A stretch of 22,432 nucleotides of DNA, taken from the NCBI GenBank assembly GCA_045587545.1, contig JAZNCN010000018.1, forward strand, positions 1-22,432, read 5' to 3'. The first letter of the stretch is position 1. The number at the start of each line of letters is the position of its first letter. A model generated the notes under the pieces. That model made no database searches. It was not told the origin of the DNA and saw only the letters and a list, made by a program, of their open reading frames with translations. A program made the position numbers and the translations under genes. This document shows positions 1-8,133 of this stretch, in pieces. This stretch comes from Caccoplasma_A sp045587545. GTDB taxonomy: Bacteria; Bacteroidota; Bacteroidia; Bacteroidales; G3-4614.

Positions 1-281
1 AAGATTTTTACTCTATTAGCACTGCTAATATCTTTTGGATTCTCATCGGAGATAACAGCAACAAACAATCAAGTAGTGGCAAAATCCACAGGTTGCACAT
101 CAATTAATGGAAAGGAATTGCTACCTTTGTTATAACATCACCCCAAGAGATAATATTATTATCGAAGTCCTCTCATCAAGCAGGGAAAGAGATATATCAA
201 TATTCTCTTGCATCAGGAACTTATATTATTGCTGTAATAATTGAGGGCAATATTAATGCACAAAAAGTAATTGTAAAATAA
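1..281 (+). pseudogene. Small secreted protein remnant, frameshifted, start outside window
   Basis: The window opens inside a gene. From base 1 the frame encodes a hydrophobic signal-peptide-like stretch (KIFTLLALLISFGFSSEITA) and continues to a TAA at 133-135. A second frame, open from 108 to the TAA at 279-281, encodes a tail ending in GTYIIAVIIEGNINAQKVIV plus K, which resembles the last strands of T9SS type A sorting domains. The two frames overlap at 108-132, so one indel there would join signal peptide and C-terminal part into a small secreted protein of about 95 residues. It lies 15 nt before the LamG gene, in the same direction, so the two were probably co-transcribed. The family was not identified; a DUF3244-like small secreted protein is one possibility. 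A sequencing or assembly indel is an alternative to true decay. Confidence 0.5.
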
Positions 282-296
282 TCAAAATATATAGCC

Positions 297-1409
297 ATGA
301 GAACAAGAAAATTATTATTGTTTACAATATCATTAATATTTTCAATGTCATTGGTAAACGCTAATGAGGTTGAACCTCGGGGAATAGACTTAGGAGAATA
401 TGCCTTTGGAATACCTGCCGAACAATTAAATTTTACAAACCAATCGCCATTTACTTTATCTTTTTGGGTAAATATAAAAGAGTTTAACCATAGTGAACAA
501 GGAACTCAGTTTATTAATATACGCAAACCTGATGGAGATTGGATCTACTGTGATTGGGGGTATATTCATTCAACCATAGGTATAGCATATGATGCCTATG
601 GGAATAAATTAGGAGAGGATATGATGTCGTTCTATGCCTATGAGGATTATTCCTCTATTAGAACTGTTTTTAAACATATTGAGGAATATAAATTCTCTCC
701 TGGAGAGTGGGTTTATATTTCATTCCAATACTATTTTACATCTAAACCCGAGATGTATGTATATGTAAATGGGAAACCAATACTGAAATTTGAATCAGAT
801 TTTAACCTTCCAACACAATTAATCGAAAGATCTGAAGGGTCTATAATTATGATTGGGGGCCCAGCATTTGAAAGGGCACCGTTAAATGCCTACGTTGATA
901 AAGTTCAGTTTTATAATAGGGCATTAACACAATCAGAGGTACAGTCAAGTATGTATGAGCCATTATTAAATGATGAATCACTTTTAGGCTATTGGGATTT
1001 TGAAAATGGTTGTACAACCGATTCTGAGGGGTATATGATGGCAGATAATGGTACGATAAAAGCATCAATGTATAAAATTTTACAACAAAATAATATATCA
1101 ATAGGTACAGAAATACAACCATTTACATATGGAGAAGGTGTAAATCCCGAGGGTATATTGCAAGGAGTAGAAGATAATAAAGCAGATATACTTCAAACCA
1201 AAGCATACGTTTCTGCCGGAGTGCTATATATTGAGAATATTGAAGGTATCAAGTCAGTTACAGTTTATGATGCAATGGGAAGAACGCTCCTTGCCCCCAA
1301 CCTCTCTTCCGTAGAGAGGGGAGAGATTGCAATCCCCTTAGATTTGAATATAAAAGGCTTATTGTTGGTAAAAGTAAATTCAGAAGTTATAAAAGTTATT
1401 GTTAATTAA
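297..1409 (+). CDS. Secreted LamG-domain protein with T9SS-like C-terminal domain
   Basis: This 370-residue protein is probably secreted or surface-attached. Residues 1-22 form a signal peptide (basic MRTRK, hydrophobic core, cleavage near VNA-NE). Residues about 40-220 look like a concanavalin A/LamG-like jelly roll, with LSFWVNIKEF near the start, a YVYVNGKPI strand, and the typical VDKVQFYNRALTQSEVQ segment followed by LLGYWDFENG. Residues about 300-370 resemble a T9SS type A sorting domain (SVTVYDAMGRTLL, then GLLLVKVNSEVIKVIVN). LamG folds usually bind glycans or proteins; no catalytic domain is seen, so the ligand is unknown. The ATG at 297 precedes the signal peptide directly. A small inverted repeat (CCTCTC/GAGAGG, 1301-1319) lies in the coding sequence. 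Function beyond secretion and binding is inference. Confidence 0.75.
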   Translation: MRTRKLLLFTISLIFSMSLVNANEVEPRGIDLGEYAFGIPAEQLNFTNQSPFTLSFWVNIKEFNHSEQGTQFINIRKPDGDWIYCDWGYIHSTIGIAYDAYGNKLGEDMMSFYAYEDYSSIRTVFKHIEEYKFSPGEWVYISFQYYFTSKPEMYVYVNGKPILKFESDFNLPTQLIERSEGSIIMIGGPAFERAPLNAYVDKVQFYNRALTQSEVQSSMYEPLLNDESLLGYWDFENGCTTDSEGYMMADNGTIKASMYKILQQNNISIGTEIQPFTYGEGVNPEGILQGVEDNKADILQTKAYVSAGVLYIENIEGIKSVTVYDAMGRTLLAPNLSSVERGEIAIPLDLNIKGLLLVKVNSEVIKVIVN

Positions 1410-1428
1410 TAAAATATCAGTGCATAAT

Positions 1429-1459
1429 TTTGTAGTTAAGAGATAATTATATATCTTTG
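1429..1459 (+). promoter_or_regulatory. Bacteroidetes-type promoter for rimP-nusA-infB
   Basis: TTTG at 1429-1432 and TATCTTTG at 1452-1459 are separated by exactly 19 nt, matching the Bacteroidetes primary sigma consensus (TTTG, about 19-21 nt, TAnnTTTG). Transcription should begin near 1465, about 65 nt before the rimP ATG. Confidence 0.75.
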
Positions 1460-1476
1460 TTGCATAAATAAAGGAG

Positions 1477-1505
1477 GAGGGGGCAAGTAAGCCCCCTCGC
1501 TTTTT
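1477..1505 (+). terminator. Terminator-like hairpin in the rimP leader (possible attenuator)
   Basis: GAGGGGGC (1477-1484) pairs perfectly with GCCCCCTC (1491-1498) around a six-base loop and is followed by GC and five Ts. It would end transcripts from the LamG gene. It also lies about 12 nt downstream of the inferred rimP start site, so every transcript from that promoter must pass it. It may be a plain terminator or an attenuator; see findings. Confidence 0.65.
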
Positions 1506-1530
1506 ATCCAATACTTAACAAATTTATAAT

Positions 1531-1995
1531 ATGATAGAGGTAAAAGATATTGAAAATAAGGTGATTGAGTTGCTTGGTAATGGCTCAACATTTTTAGTTT
1601 CGGCAACTGTGGCACCGGATAATACCATTGTTGTAACAATTGATGATGATGACCGTGTTGATATTGAATTGTGTGAAAAATTGCATCGCGATTTGGAGGC
1701 TCAATTTGACAGAGATATAGAGGACTACTCTCTTGAAGTGGGTTCTGCAGGGTTAACCTCGCCTTTGGTTATGCCTCGTCAATATAAAAAGAGTATGGGA
1801 GGAGAGGTTGAAGTTTTAACCAAAGATGGTAAGAAATTTTATGCAACACTCTCCTCTGTCAGTGAAGAGGGATTTACTGTCTTGGTTAAGAAAAAGGTAA
1901 AACCCGAAGGCGCTAAACGTAAAATTGAGATAGAAGAGGAAGAGAATTACCTCTACTCTCAAGTGAAATATGTAAAAAACGTTATTACATTTTAG
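1531..1995 (+). CDS. rimP: Ribosome maturation factor RimP
   Basis: RimP (154 residues) binds the free 30S subunit and is needed for its late maturation. The N-terminal alpha/beta domain is recognisable (ATVAPDNTIVVTIDDDDRVD, then a helix with CEKLHRDLEAQF), followed by the family motif YSLEVGSAGLTSPL at about residues 67-80, where many homologues have YxLEVSSPGLdRPL. The C-terminal half is an Sm-like barrel (EVEVLTKDGKKFYATLSSVSEEGFTVLV). Length is normal for the family. It is the first gene of the operon with nusA and infB, an arrangement common across bacteria. The ATG at 1531 follows an A/T-rich stretch without an obvious Shine-Dalgarno, usual in Bacteroidetes. The stop codon lies inside a perfect 22-bp palindrome. 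Confidence 0.93.
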   Translation: MIEVKDIENKVIELLGNGSTFLVSATVAPDNTIVVTIDDDDRVDIELCEKLHRDLEAQFDRDIEDYSLEVGSAGLTSPLVMPRQYKKSMGGEVEVLTKDGKKFYATLSSVSEEGFTVLVKKKVKPEGAKRKIEIEEEENYLYSQVKYVKNVITF

Positions 1996-2012
1996 AAGTT
2001 GCAACTTCTAAA
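1991..2012. repeat. Perfect 22-bp palindrome over the rimP stop codon
   Basis: The half-site TTTAGAAGTTG is followed at once by its exact reverse complement, giving dyad symmetry with no spacer. It contains the TAG stop of rimP and ends 37 nt before nusA. It could form an RNA stem-loop between the cistrons or act as a DNA operator; no T-run follows, so it is not a classic terminator. Confidence 0.7.
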
Positions 2013-2049
2013 TTAAATCAGAAAATAATAATTAAAAATATAAAATAAA

Positions 2050-3306
2050 ATGGCAAAGAAAGAGATTGTAAACACAATGATTGAGACGTTCTCAGAGTTT
2101 AAACTTTTGAAGAACATTGACAGAACAACACTTGTTAGTGTGTTGGAAGAGTCGTTCCGTAACGTACTTGCAAAAATGTACGGAACTGACGAAAACCTTG
2201 ATGTTATCGTAAACCCTGATAAGGGCGATTGCGAAATATGGCGTAACCGTGAAGTGGTTGCTGATGGAAAGATAACTGATGCTAATCTTCAAATATCTCT
2301 TTCTGAAGCTAAAAAAATTGACGAATCATACGAAGTTGGCGAAGAGGTTGCAGAAGAGGTTCTGTTCTCAGATTTTGACCGTCGTACTATATTGAACCTT
2401 CGTCAAACACTTGCTTCAAAAATTCTTGAACTTCAGAAAGATGCTATTTACAACATCTATAAAGATAAAGTTGGAGAGATAGTTTCGGGTGAGGTTTATC
2501 AAATCTGGAAAAAAGAGATTTTGTTGATTGATGACGAGGGTAACGAGTTGATATTACCTCGCGAAGAGCAAATATCAAATGAGTTCTTCCATAAAGGAGA
2601 TACTGTTCGTGCCGTTGTTGCGCGAGTTGATAATATCAATAATACTCCTAAAATCATTGTTTCTCGTACATCAGAGTTATTCTTGAAACGCTTGTTTGAA
2701 CTTGAAGTTCCCGAGATACACGATGGCTTGATAACTATTCACCGTGTAGCTCGTATCCCCGGATTTAGAGCAAAAATAGCAGTTGAATCGTACGACGAGC
2801 GCATTGATCCGGTTGGAGCATGTGTGGGTGTTAAAGGTTCTCGTATTCACGGAATTGTTCGCGAGTTATGTAATGAGAATATTGATGTAATCAACTATAC
2901 AAAAAATATAGTATTGTTTATTCAACGTGCGTTAAGTCCTGCCAAAGTAGCAACATCGGCAATTCGTGTTGATGAGGAGAGTATGAGAGCAGAGGTGTTA
3001 TTGCGTCCCGAAGAGATGGCATTGGCTATTGGTAAAGATGGATACAACATTCGCCTTGCAATGAAACTTACAGGATATGAGATTGAGGTATTCCGCGATA
3101 CTGTTGATGCAGGAGAAGAGGATATATACTTAGATGAGTTTAACGATGAAATAGAGGATTGGGTTATTGAAGAGTTGAAAGGTATTGGTTGCAATACAGC
3201 AAAAGATGTATTGGCTATATCTAATGAAGAGCTACTTGAAAAAACAGAGCTTGAAGAGGGAACAATTGAAGATATTAAGGCTGTTCTTGCTGCAGAGTTT
3301 GAATAA
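2050..3306 (+). CDS. nusA: Transcription termination/antitermination factor NusA
   Basis: NusA (418 residues) binds RNA polymerase and nascent RNA and modulates pausing, termination and antitermination. Domains in order: N-terminal polymerase-binding domain (1-130, with VLEESFRNVLAKMYG), S1 domain (about 140-205, from VGEIVSGEVYQIWKKEILL), KH1 (about 225-285, loop GVKGSRIHGIV near 260-270) and KH2 (about 290-355, loop IGKDGYNIRLA). A short acidic tail with one helix-hairpin-helix-like segment (WVIEELKGIGCNTAKDVLAI) ends the protein. The long paired C-terminal repeats of E. coli NusA are absent, as in many non-proteobacteria. It lies between rimP and infB. NusA is known to affect its own operon in E. 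coli, which makes the hairpin in the leader notable. Confidence 0.96.
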   Translation: MAKKEIVNTMIETFSEFKLLKNIDRTTLVSVLEESFRNVLAKMYGTDENLDVIVNPDKGDCEIWRNREVVADGKITDANLQISLSEAKKIDESYEVGEEVAEEVLFSDFDRRTILNLRQTLASKILELQKDAIYNIYKDKVGEIVSGEVYQIWKKEILLIDDEGNELILPREEQISNEFFHKGDTVRAVVARVDNINNTPKIIVSRTSELFLKRLFELEVPEIHDGLITIHRVARIPGFRAKIAVESYDERIDPVGACVGVKGSRIHGIVRELCNENIDVINYTKNIVLFIQRALSPAKVATSAIRVDEESMRAEVLLRPEEMALAIGKDGYNIRLAMKLTGYEIEVFRDTVDAGEEDIYLDEFNDEIEDWVIEELKGIGCNTAKDVLAISNEELLEKTELEEGTIEDIKAVLAAEFE

Positions 3307-3365
3307 TCTTTTCATTCTCAAAATAGTTTAAATAATTAACCCATTCAGAAAAAAAGGAGATTTAT

Positions 3366-6104
3366 ATGATAAGATTAAATAAAGTAGCACGAGACCTTAA
3401 TGTAGGAATTCAGACATTAATTGATTTCTTGCAAAAAAATGGTTATGCCGATGAGAGTTTTACTCCAAATACTCAAATTGACGATAAGCAACACCAACTT
3501 TTGCAAAAAGAGTTTAATGCTGATAAAAATGTTAAGGAAGGAGCAGATAAGATGCTCCAAGGCAGGAAAGAGAAACCTGCTCAGAGAAAACCTGAACCAA
3601 AAGAAGAGATTATTAAAACCGAAGAGCCAAAACGTCCACAATTTAAGGCGGTAGGTAAAATAGATCTTGATGCTTTAAATAAAAAGCCAGCTCCTGCCCC
3701 TCAACCTAAAGAGGAGCCTAAAAAGGAACAACCTAAACCTATGCCTAAACCCGTTGAAGTTGCAAAACCAAAAGATGAGGTAAAGAAAGAGCAACCTAAA
3801 CCGGCACCTAAGCCTGTTGTGGTTGTTAAACCTAAGGAACAACCTAAGGTACAAGAAGAGTCATCAAAAGAGGTATTTAATTTAGGAAAACCTCAAGCAC
3901 AAACCCAATTTAATATAGTTGGTAAAATAGATTTGGACTCTCTTAATCAAAAAACTCGCCCTCAAAAGAAGAGTAAAGAGGAGCGTCAACGTGAACGCGA
4001 AGAAAAAGAACGTCAAAGAAGCGAGATGTTTAAACGTCCTCAATCGCAAGAAAAAGGGGGAGAGGGAGAACGTAAAAAACGTCAACGCATAAAAAAAGAT
4101 AAAATAGATATTAATAATCCTAATGTTCAGGCGCTTGATGGTGGCAAAAAGCAAAAACCTCAAAAGGTTAAACAACCACGTCCTGTACGTGTAGAGGTTT
4201 CGGAAGAAGATGTTCAACGTCAAGTTAAAGAGACATTGGCTCGTTTAACTTCAAAAAATTCGGCACAAAAGAAAGGTGCTAAATGGCGTAAAGAGAAACG
4301 TGAGGCAAACTTGATGCGCGAGCAAGAGTTGGCAAATCAAGAGCGTCTTGAAAGTAAAATACTAAAAATTACAGAGTTTGTAACTGCAAATGACCTTGCA
4401 ACTATGATGGGAGTAGAGGTTAATAAAGTTATCTCAACCTGTATGAGTATTGGAATGATGGTTTCAATAAACCAACGTCTTGATGCAGAAACAATAAACA
4501 TTGTAGCCGAAGAGTTTGGATTTAAAACAGAGTATGTAAGTGCTGAGGTCGTATCGGCAATAGAGCAAATTGAAGATGCTGAAGAGGATCTTCTTCCTCG
4601 TCCGCCAATTGTAACCGTCATGGGACACGTTGACCACGGTAAGACTTCGTTGTTGGACTATATCAGAAGTGCCAATGTTATTGCTGGAGAAGCAGGAGGA
4701 ATTACCCAACATATAGGAGCATACAATGTTAAGTTAGAAGATGGACGAAGAATAACATTCCTTGATACTCCGGGACACGAAGCCTTTACAGCGATGCGTG
4801 CGCGTGGAGCACAAGTAACAGATATTGCAATTATTATAGTTGCAGCCGATGATAATGTGATGCCTCAAACAGTAGAGGCGATAAACCATGCTGCTGCTGC
4901 GGGAGTTCCCATTGTTTTTGCAATTAATAAAATTGATAAACCAACAGCAAATCCTGACAAAATTAAAGAGGCTTTGGCTGCAATGAACTATCTTGTAGAG
5001 GATTGGGGTGGAAAATACCAATCACAAGATATATCTGCTAAAAAAGGAATTGGAGTTGAAGACTTATTAGAGAAAGTTCTTTTAGAGGCTGAGATGTTGG
5101 AGTTAAAAGCCAATCCCAAAGCTAAGGCTCGTGGTTCTATTATTGAGTCGGCATTGGATAAAGGTCGTGGATATGTATCAACAGTATTGGTTGAGAACGG
5201 AACTCTAAAGGTTGGAGATATTGTTGTAGCAGGACAATATTTTGGACGTGTAAAAGCGATGTTTAACGAGCGTAATAGCAAAATTAAAGAGGCAGGCCCT
5301 GCAGCTCCGGCTCTAATATTAGGCTTTAACGGAGCACCACAAGCGGGAGATACATTTAATGTATTTGATTCTGAGCAAGAGGCTCGAGATTTGGCAAATA
5401 AACGCGAACAGTTACAACGCGAACAAGGATTTAGAACAAGTACCCGAGTTACTCTTGAAGAGATAGGACGTCGTATTGCTATTGGAAACTTCCAGCAATT
5501 AAATATTGTTGTTAAGGCTGACGTTGACGGTTCGGTAGAGGCTTTGAGCGACTCATTAATCCGTTTGTCAACCGAGCAAATACAGGTAAATGTAATCCAC
5601 AAAGGTGTGGGACAAATTTCAGAATCGGACGTAACTCTTGCTGCAGCATCAGATGCAATTATTGTAGGATTCCAAGTGCGTCCCTCAATGGCAGCTCGTA
5701 AAGATGCCGAGAAAGAGGGAGTGGATATCCGTCTATACTCAATCATCTACGATGCAATAGAGGAGGTTAAGTCTGCAATGGAGGGTATGTTGTCGCCCGA
5801 AATTAAAGAGATGATAACTGCCACAGTTGAGGTTCGTGAAACATTCCATATTTCAAAAGTGGGAACTGTTGCCGGTGGAGCCGTTAAAGAGGGTAAAATC
5901 AAACGTGGAAATAAAGTACGTCTTATCCGTGATGGTATTGTAATATATACAGGAGAACTCGCTTCACTTAAACGAATGAAGGACGACGTAAAAGAGGTTT
6001 CAACGGGTTATGAGTGTGGTTTGAGTATAACAAACTACAACGATATTAAAGTCGGAGATATTATAGAGTCATTTGAGGAGATTGAGGTTAAACAAACCTT
6101 ATAA
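3366..6104 (+). CDS. infB: Translation initiation factor IF-2
   Basis: IF-2 (912 residues) is the GTPase that brings initiator fMet-tRNA to the 30S subunit and promotes 50S joining. Residues 1-50 form the IF2 N-terminal helical domain (LNKVARDLNVGIQTLIDFLQ). A long Lys/Pro/Glu-rich linker follows (about 55-330). The GTPase domain carries G1 GHVDHGKT (420-427), switch region AGGITQHIGAY, G3 DTPGHE (467-472) and G4 NKID (521-524). Beta-barrel and C-terminal fMet-tRNA-binding domains follow (VGTVAGGAVKEGKIKRG near the end). The linker holds two copies of the motif F-x-x-VGKIDLD-(A/S)-LN at residues 93-105 and 182-194. The ATG at 3366 is preceded by AAAAAAAGGAG, an unusually Shine-Dalgarno-like site for this phylum. 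It is followed 24 nt later by cvpA. Confidence 0.97.
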   Translation: MIRLNKVARDLNVGIQTLIDFLQKNGYADESFTPNTQIDDKQHQLLQKEFNADKNVKEGADKMLQGRKEKPAQRKPEPKEEIIKTEEPKRPQFKAVGKIDLDALNKKPAPAPQPKEEPKKEQPKPMPKPVEVAKPKDEVKKEQPKPAPKPVVVVKPKEQPKVQEESSKEVFNLGKPQAQTQFNIVGKIDLDSLNQKTRPQKKSKEERQREREEKERQRSEMFKRPQSQEKGGEGERKKRQRIKKDKIDINNPNVQALDGGKKQKPQKVKQPRPVRVEVSEEDVQRQVKETLARLTSKNSAQKKGAKWRKEKREANLMREQELANQERLESKILKITEFVTANDLATMMGVEVNKVISTCMSIGMMVSINQRLDAETINIVAEEFGFKTEYVSAEVVSAIEQIEDAEEDLLPRPPIVTVMGHVDHGKTSLLDYIRSANVIAGEAGGITQHIGAYNVKLEDGRRITFLDTPGHEAFTAMRARGAQVTDIAIIIVAADDNVMPQTVEAINHAAAAGVPIVFAINKIDKPTANPDKIKEALAAMNYLVEDWGGKYQSQDISAKKGIGVEDLLEKVLLEAEMLELKANPKAKARGSIIESALDKGRGYVSTVLVENGTLKVGDIVVAGQYFGRVKAMFNERNSKIKEAGPAAPALILGFNGAPQAGDTFNVFDSEQEARDLANKREQLQREQGFRTSTRVTLEEIGRRIAIGNFQQLNIVVKADVDGSVEALSDSLIRLSTEQIQVNVIHKGVGQISESDVTLAAASDAIIVGFQVRPSMAARKDAEKEGVDIRLYSIIYDAIEEVKSAMEGMLSPEIKEMITATVEVRETFHISKVGTVAGGAVKEGKIKRGNKVRLIRDGIVIYTGELASLKRMKDDVKEVSTGYECGLSITNYNDIKVGDIIESFEEIEVKQTL

Positions 6105-6128
6105 TAGATGCGTTAATAAAGTTACCTG

Positions 6129-6626
6129 ATGAGTATATTTGATATTATAGTGTTGGCGGTAATGCTCTTCGCTTTGGTGCGGGGAGCAATTACCGGTCTC
6201 ATGAAACAGTTGGGTATAATATTAGGAGTGATATTTGCCCTGCTTTTTACAAAACTCTTATCTCCTTTTGTTGGAGAGTTTGTATCGTGGATAACATCAG
6301 GTAAAACAGTGTTGGAGGGAACTCTGCTTTATGCCATAGTCTTTGTTACAATAGTATTGCTTACACATTTAATAGCAATATTGATACATAAAACAACAAA
6401 GGCATTAAAAATTGCATGGATTGACAGGATTGGTGGTGCTATTTTCAGTTGTGCCAAGTACCTTGTCATTGCAAGTATTCTGCTAAATCTGTATGTAGGA
6501 GGATATAAGGCAGTTTATGATAAAGAGCCTGAACCTCTGCAAGGAGAATCGTATAAATTGGTTCTTGAAGTGGCTCCTGCCATAATGAATTTTGCAGGAG
6601 AATATGGTATAAGTTTTGGCGACTGA
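6129..6626 (+). CDS. cvpA: CvpA family inner-membrane protein
   Basis: This 165-residue protein has the CvpA layout: MSIFDIIVLAVMLFALVRGAITGLMKQLG at the start, then about four hydrophobic segments (roughly 5-25, 30-50, 62-88, 103-123). The early VRGAITGLMKQLG segment is typical of the family. CvpA proteins are membrane proteins linked to colicin V production in E. coli and to envelope stress in other species; the molecular function is not settled. It sits 24 nt after infB and 29 nt before sufB, so it is presumably co-transcribed with both. The symbol follows the family name. Family assignment is fairly sure; function is not. Confidence 0.85.
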   Translation: MSIFDIIVLAVMLFALVRGAITGLMKQLGIILGVIFALLFTKLLSPFVGEFVSWITSGKTVLEGTLLYAIVFVTIVLLTHLIAILIHKTTKALKIAWIDRIGGAIFSCAKYLVIASILLNLYVGGYKAVYDKEPEPLQGESYKLVLEVAPAIMNFAGEYGISFGD

Positions 6627-6655
6627 TTCTCTTAAAAAAAGGGGAGAAGTTTACT

Positions 6656-8116
6656 ATGAAAGATAATAAAAGAGAGAAAGATAATAATGATATTCTCGGA
6701 GATGTAACAAACTCGGAGTATAAACACGGTTTCGTAACAGATATTGAAACCGACATCATACCTGTAGGCTTAAACGAGGATATAATAAGACTAATTTCGC
6801 AAAAGAAAGGCGAGCCGGAGTGGTTATTGAATTTTCGTTTGCGGGCATTTGAATATTGGAAAAATATGCCAATGCCTAAATGGGCGCATCTTAACATCCC
6901 TGAAATAGATTTTCAATCAATAAGCTATTATGCTGCGCCAAGAACTAAAGATGCTCCAAAAAGTCTTGATGAAGTTGACCCTGAGATAATCAAAACTTTT
7001 GATAAGTTGGGAATACCGCTTGAGGAGCGTATGCACCTTGCAGGAGTAGCAGTTGATGCTGTTATGGATAGTGTATCGGTACGTACCACATATCGCGAGA
7101 AACTTGCTGAGTTGGGAGTTATATTTTGCTCATTTAATGAGGCTGTAAAGGAGTATCCCGATTTGGTAAAAAAATATATGGGAAGTGTAGTCCCTTATCG
7201 CGATAATTTTTATGCCGCATTAAACTCGGCAGTTTTCAGCGACGGTTCTTTTGTATATATTCCAAAAGGGGTACGATGTCCAATGGAGTTATCAACCTAT
7301 TTTAGAATAAATGCAGTTGGAACAGGTCAATTTGAGAGAACACTAATAGTTGCCGATGACGATAGTTATGTAAGTTATCTTGAAGGTTGTACTGCTCCTA
7401 TGAGAGACGAAAATCAATTGCATGCAGCTATTGTTGAGATAGTGGTAAATGAACGAGCAGAAGTAAAGTATTCAACCGTTCAGAATTGGTATCCCGGCGA
7501 TAAAGAGGGTAAAGGTGGAGTTTACAACTTTGTAACCAAACGAGGAATTTGCCGAGATAATGCAAAACTATCGTGGACTCAGGTAGAGACAGGTTCGGCA
7601 ATAACATGGAAATATCCAAGTTGCATATTGGCTGGCGACAATTCAATAGGAGAATTTTATTCGGTGGCAGTAACCAATAATTTTCAGCAGGCCGATACAG
7701 GTACAAAAATGATTCATATAGGAAAAAATACGAAAAGCACCATTGTCTCAAAAGGAATTTCGGCAGGACGTAGTCAAAATAGTTACAGAGGTTTGGTGCG
7801 AGTAGCACCCAATGCCGATGGAGCACGTAACTATACACAATGTGATAGTTTATTGCTCTCTTCTGATTGTGGAGCACATACATTCCCATATGTTGATGTA
7901 AAAAATAAAACAGCTGTTGTGGAACACGAAGCTACAACATCAAAAATAAATGAAGAGCAGATATTTTATTGTAATCAGCGAGGTATCCCAACCGAGGAGG
8001 CCGTAGCATTAATAGTAAATGGATATGCCAAGGAGGTGATGAATAAACTTCCAATGGAGTTTGCTGTTGAGGCACAAAAACTATTACAAGTATCGTTAGA
8101 AGGCTCAGTAGGTTAA
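6656..8116 (+). CDS. sufB: Fe-S cluster assembly scaffold protein SufB
   Basis: SufB (486 residues) is the scaffold subunit of the SufBC2D complex, on which Fe-S clusters are built from sulfur supplied by SufS. The sequence contains the family hallmarks FSDGSFVYIPKGVRCPMELS, QLHAAIVEIVVNERAEVKYSTVQNWYPG and SYRGLVRVAPNADGARNYTQCDSLL. The C-terminal EEQIFYCNQRGIPTEEA places the conserved cysteine at residue 439, equivalent to the catalytic cysteine of E. coli SufB. Length is normal. The ATG at 6656 follows AAAAAAAGGGGAG, a Shine-Dalgarno-like stretch. sufC follows after 17 nt. The suf genes appear to belong to the nusA-infB operon. Confidence 0.96.
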   Translation: MKDNKREKDNNDILGDVTNSEYKHGFVTDIETDIIPVGLNEDIIRLISQKKGEPEWLLNFRLRAFEYWKNMPMPKWAHLNIPEIDFQSISYYAAPRTKDAPKSLDEVDPEIIKTFDKLGIPLEERMHLAGVAVDAVMDSVSVRTTYREKLAELGVIFCSFNEAVKEYPDLVKKYMGSVVPYRDNFYAALNSAVFSDGSFVYIPKGVRCPMELSTYFRINAVGTGQFERTLIVADDDSYVSYLEGCTAPMRDENQLHAAIVEIVVNERAEVKYSTVQNWYPGDKEGKGGVYNFVTKRGICRDNAKLSWTQVETGSAITWKYPSCILAGDNSIGEFYSVAVTNNFQQADTGTKMIHIGKNTKSTIVSKGISAGRSQNSYRGLVRVAPNADGARNYTQCDSLLLSSDCGAHTFPYVDVKNKTAVVEHEATTSKINEEQIFYCNQRGIPTEEAVALIVNGYAKEVMNKLPMEFAVEAQKLLQVSLEGSVG

Positions 8117-8133
8117 CCCTATATTGAATAATT

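Noticed and set aside
4988..5746. 252-residue open frame on the minus strand inside infB
   Set aside because: It is fully antisense to the GTPase and beta-barrel part of IF-2, has low-complexity Ser/Arg-rich composition and no recognisable domain; it is a codon-bias shadow.
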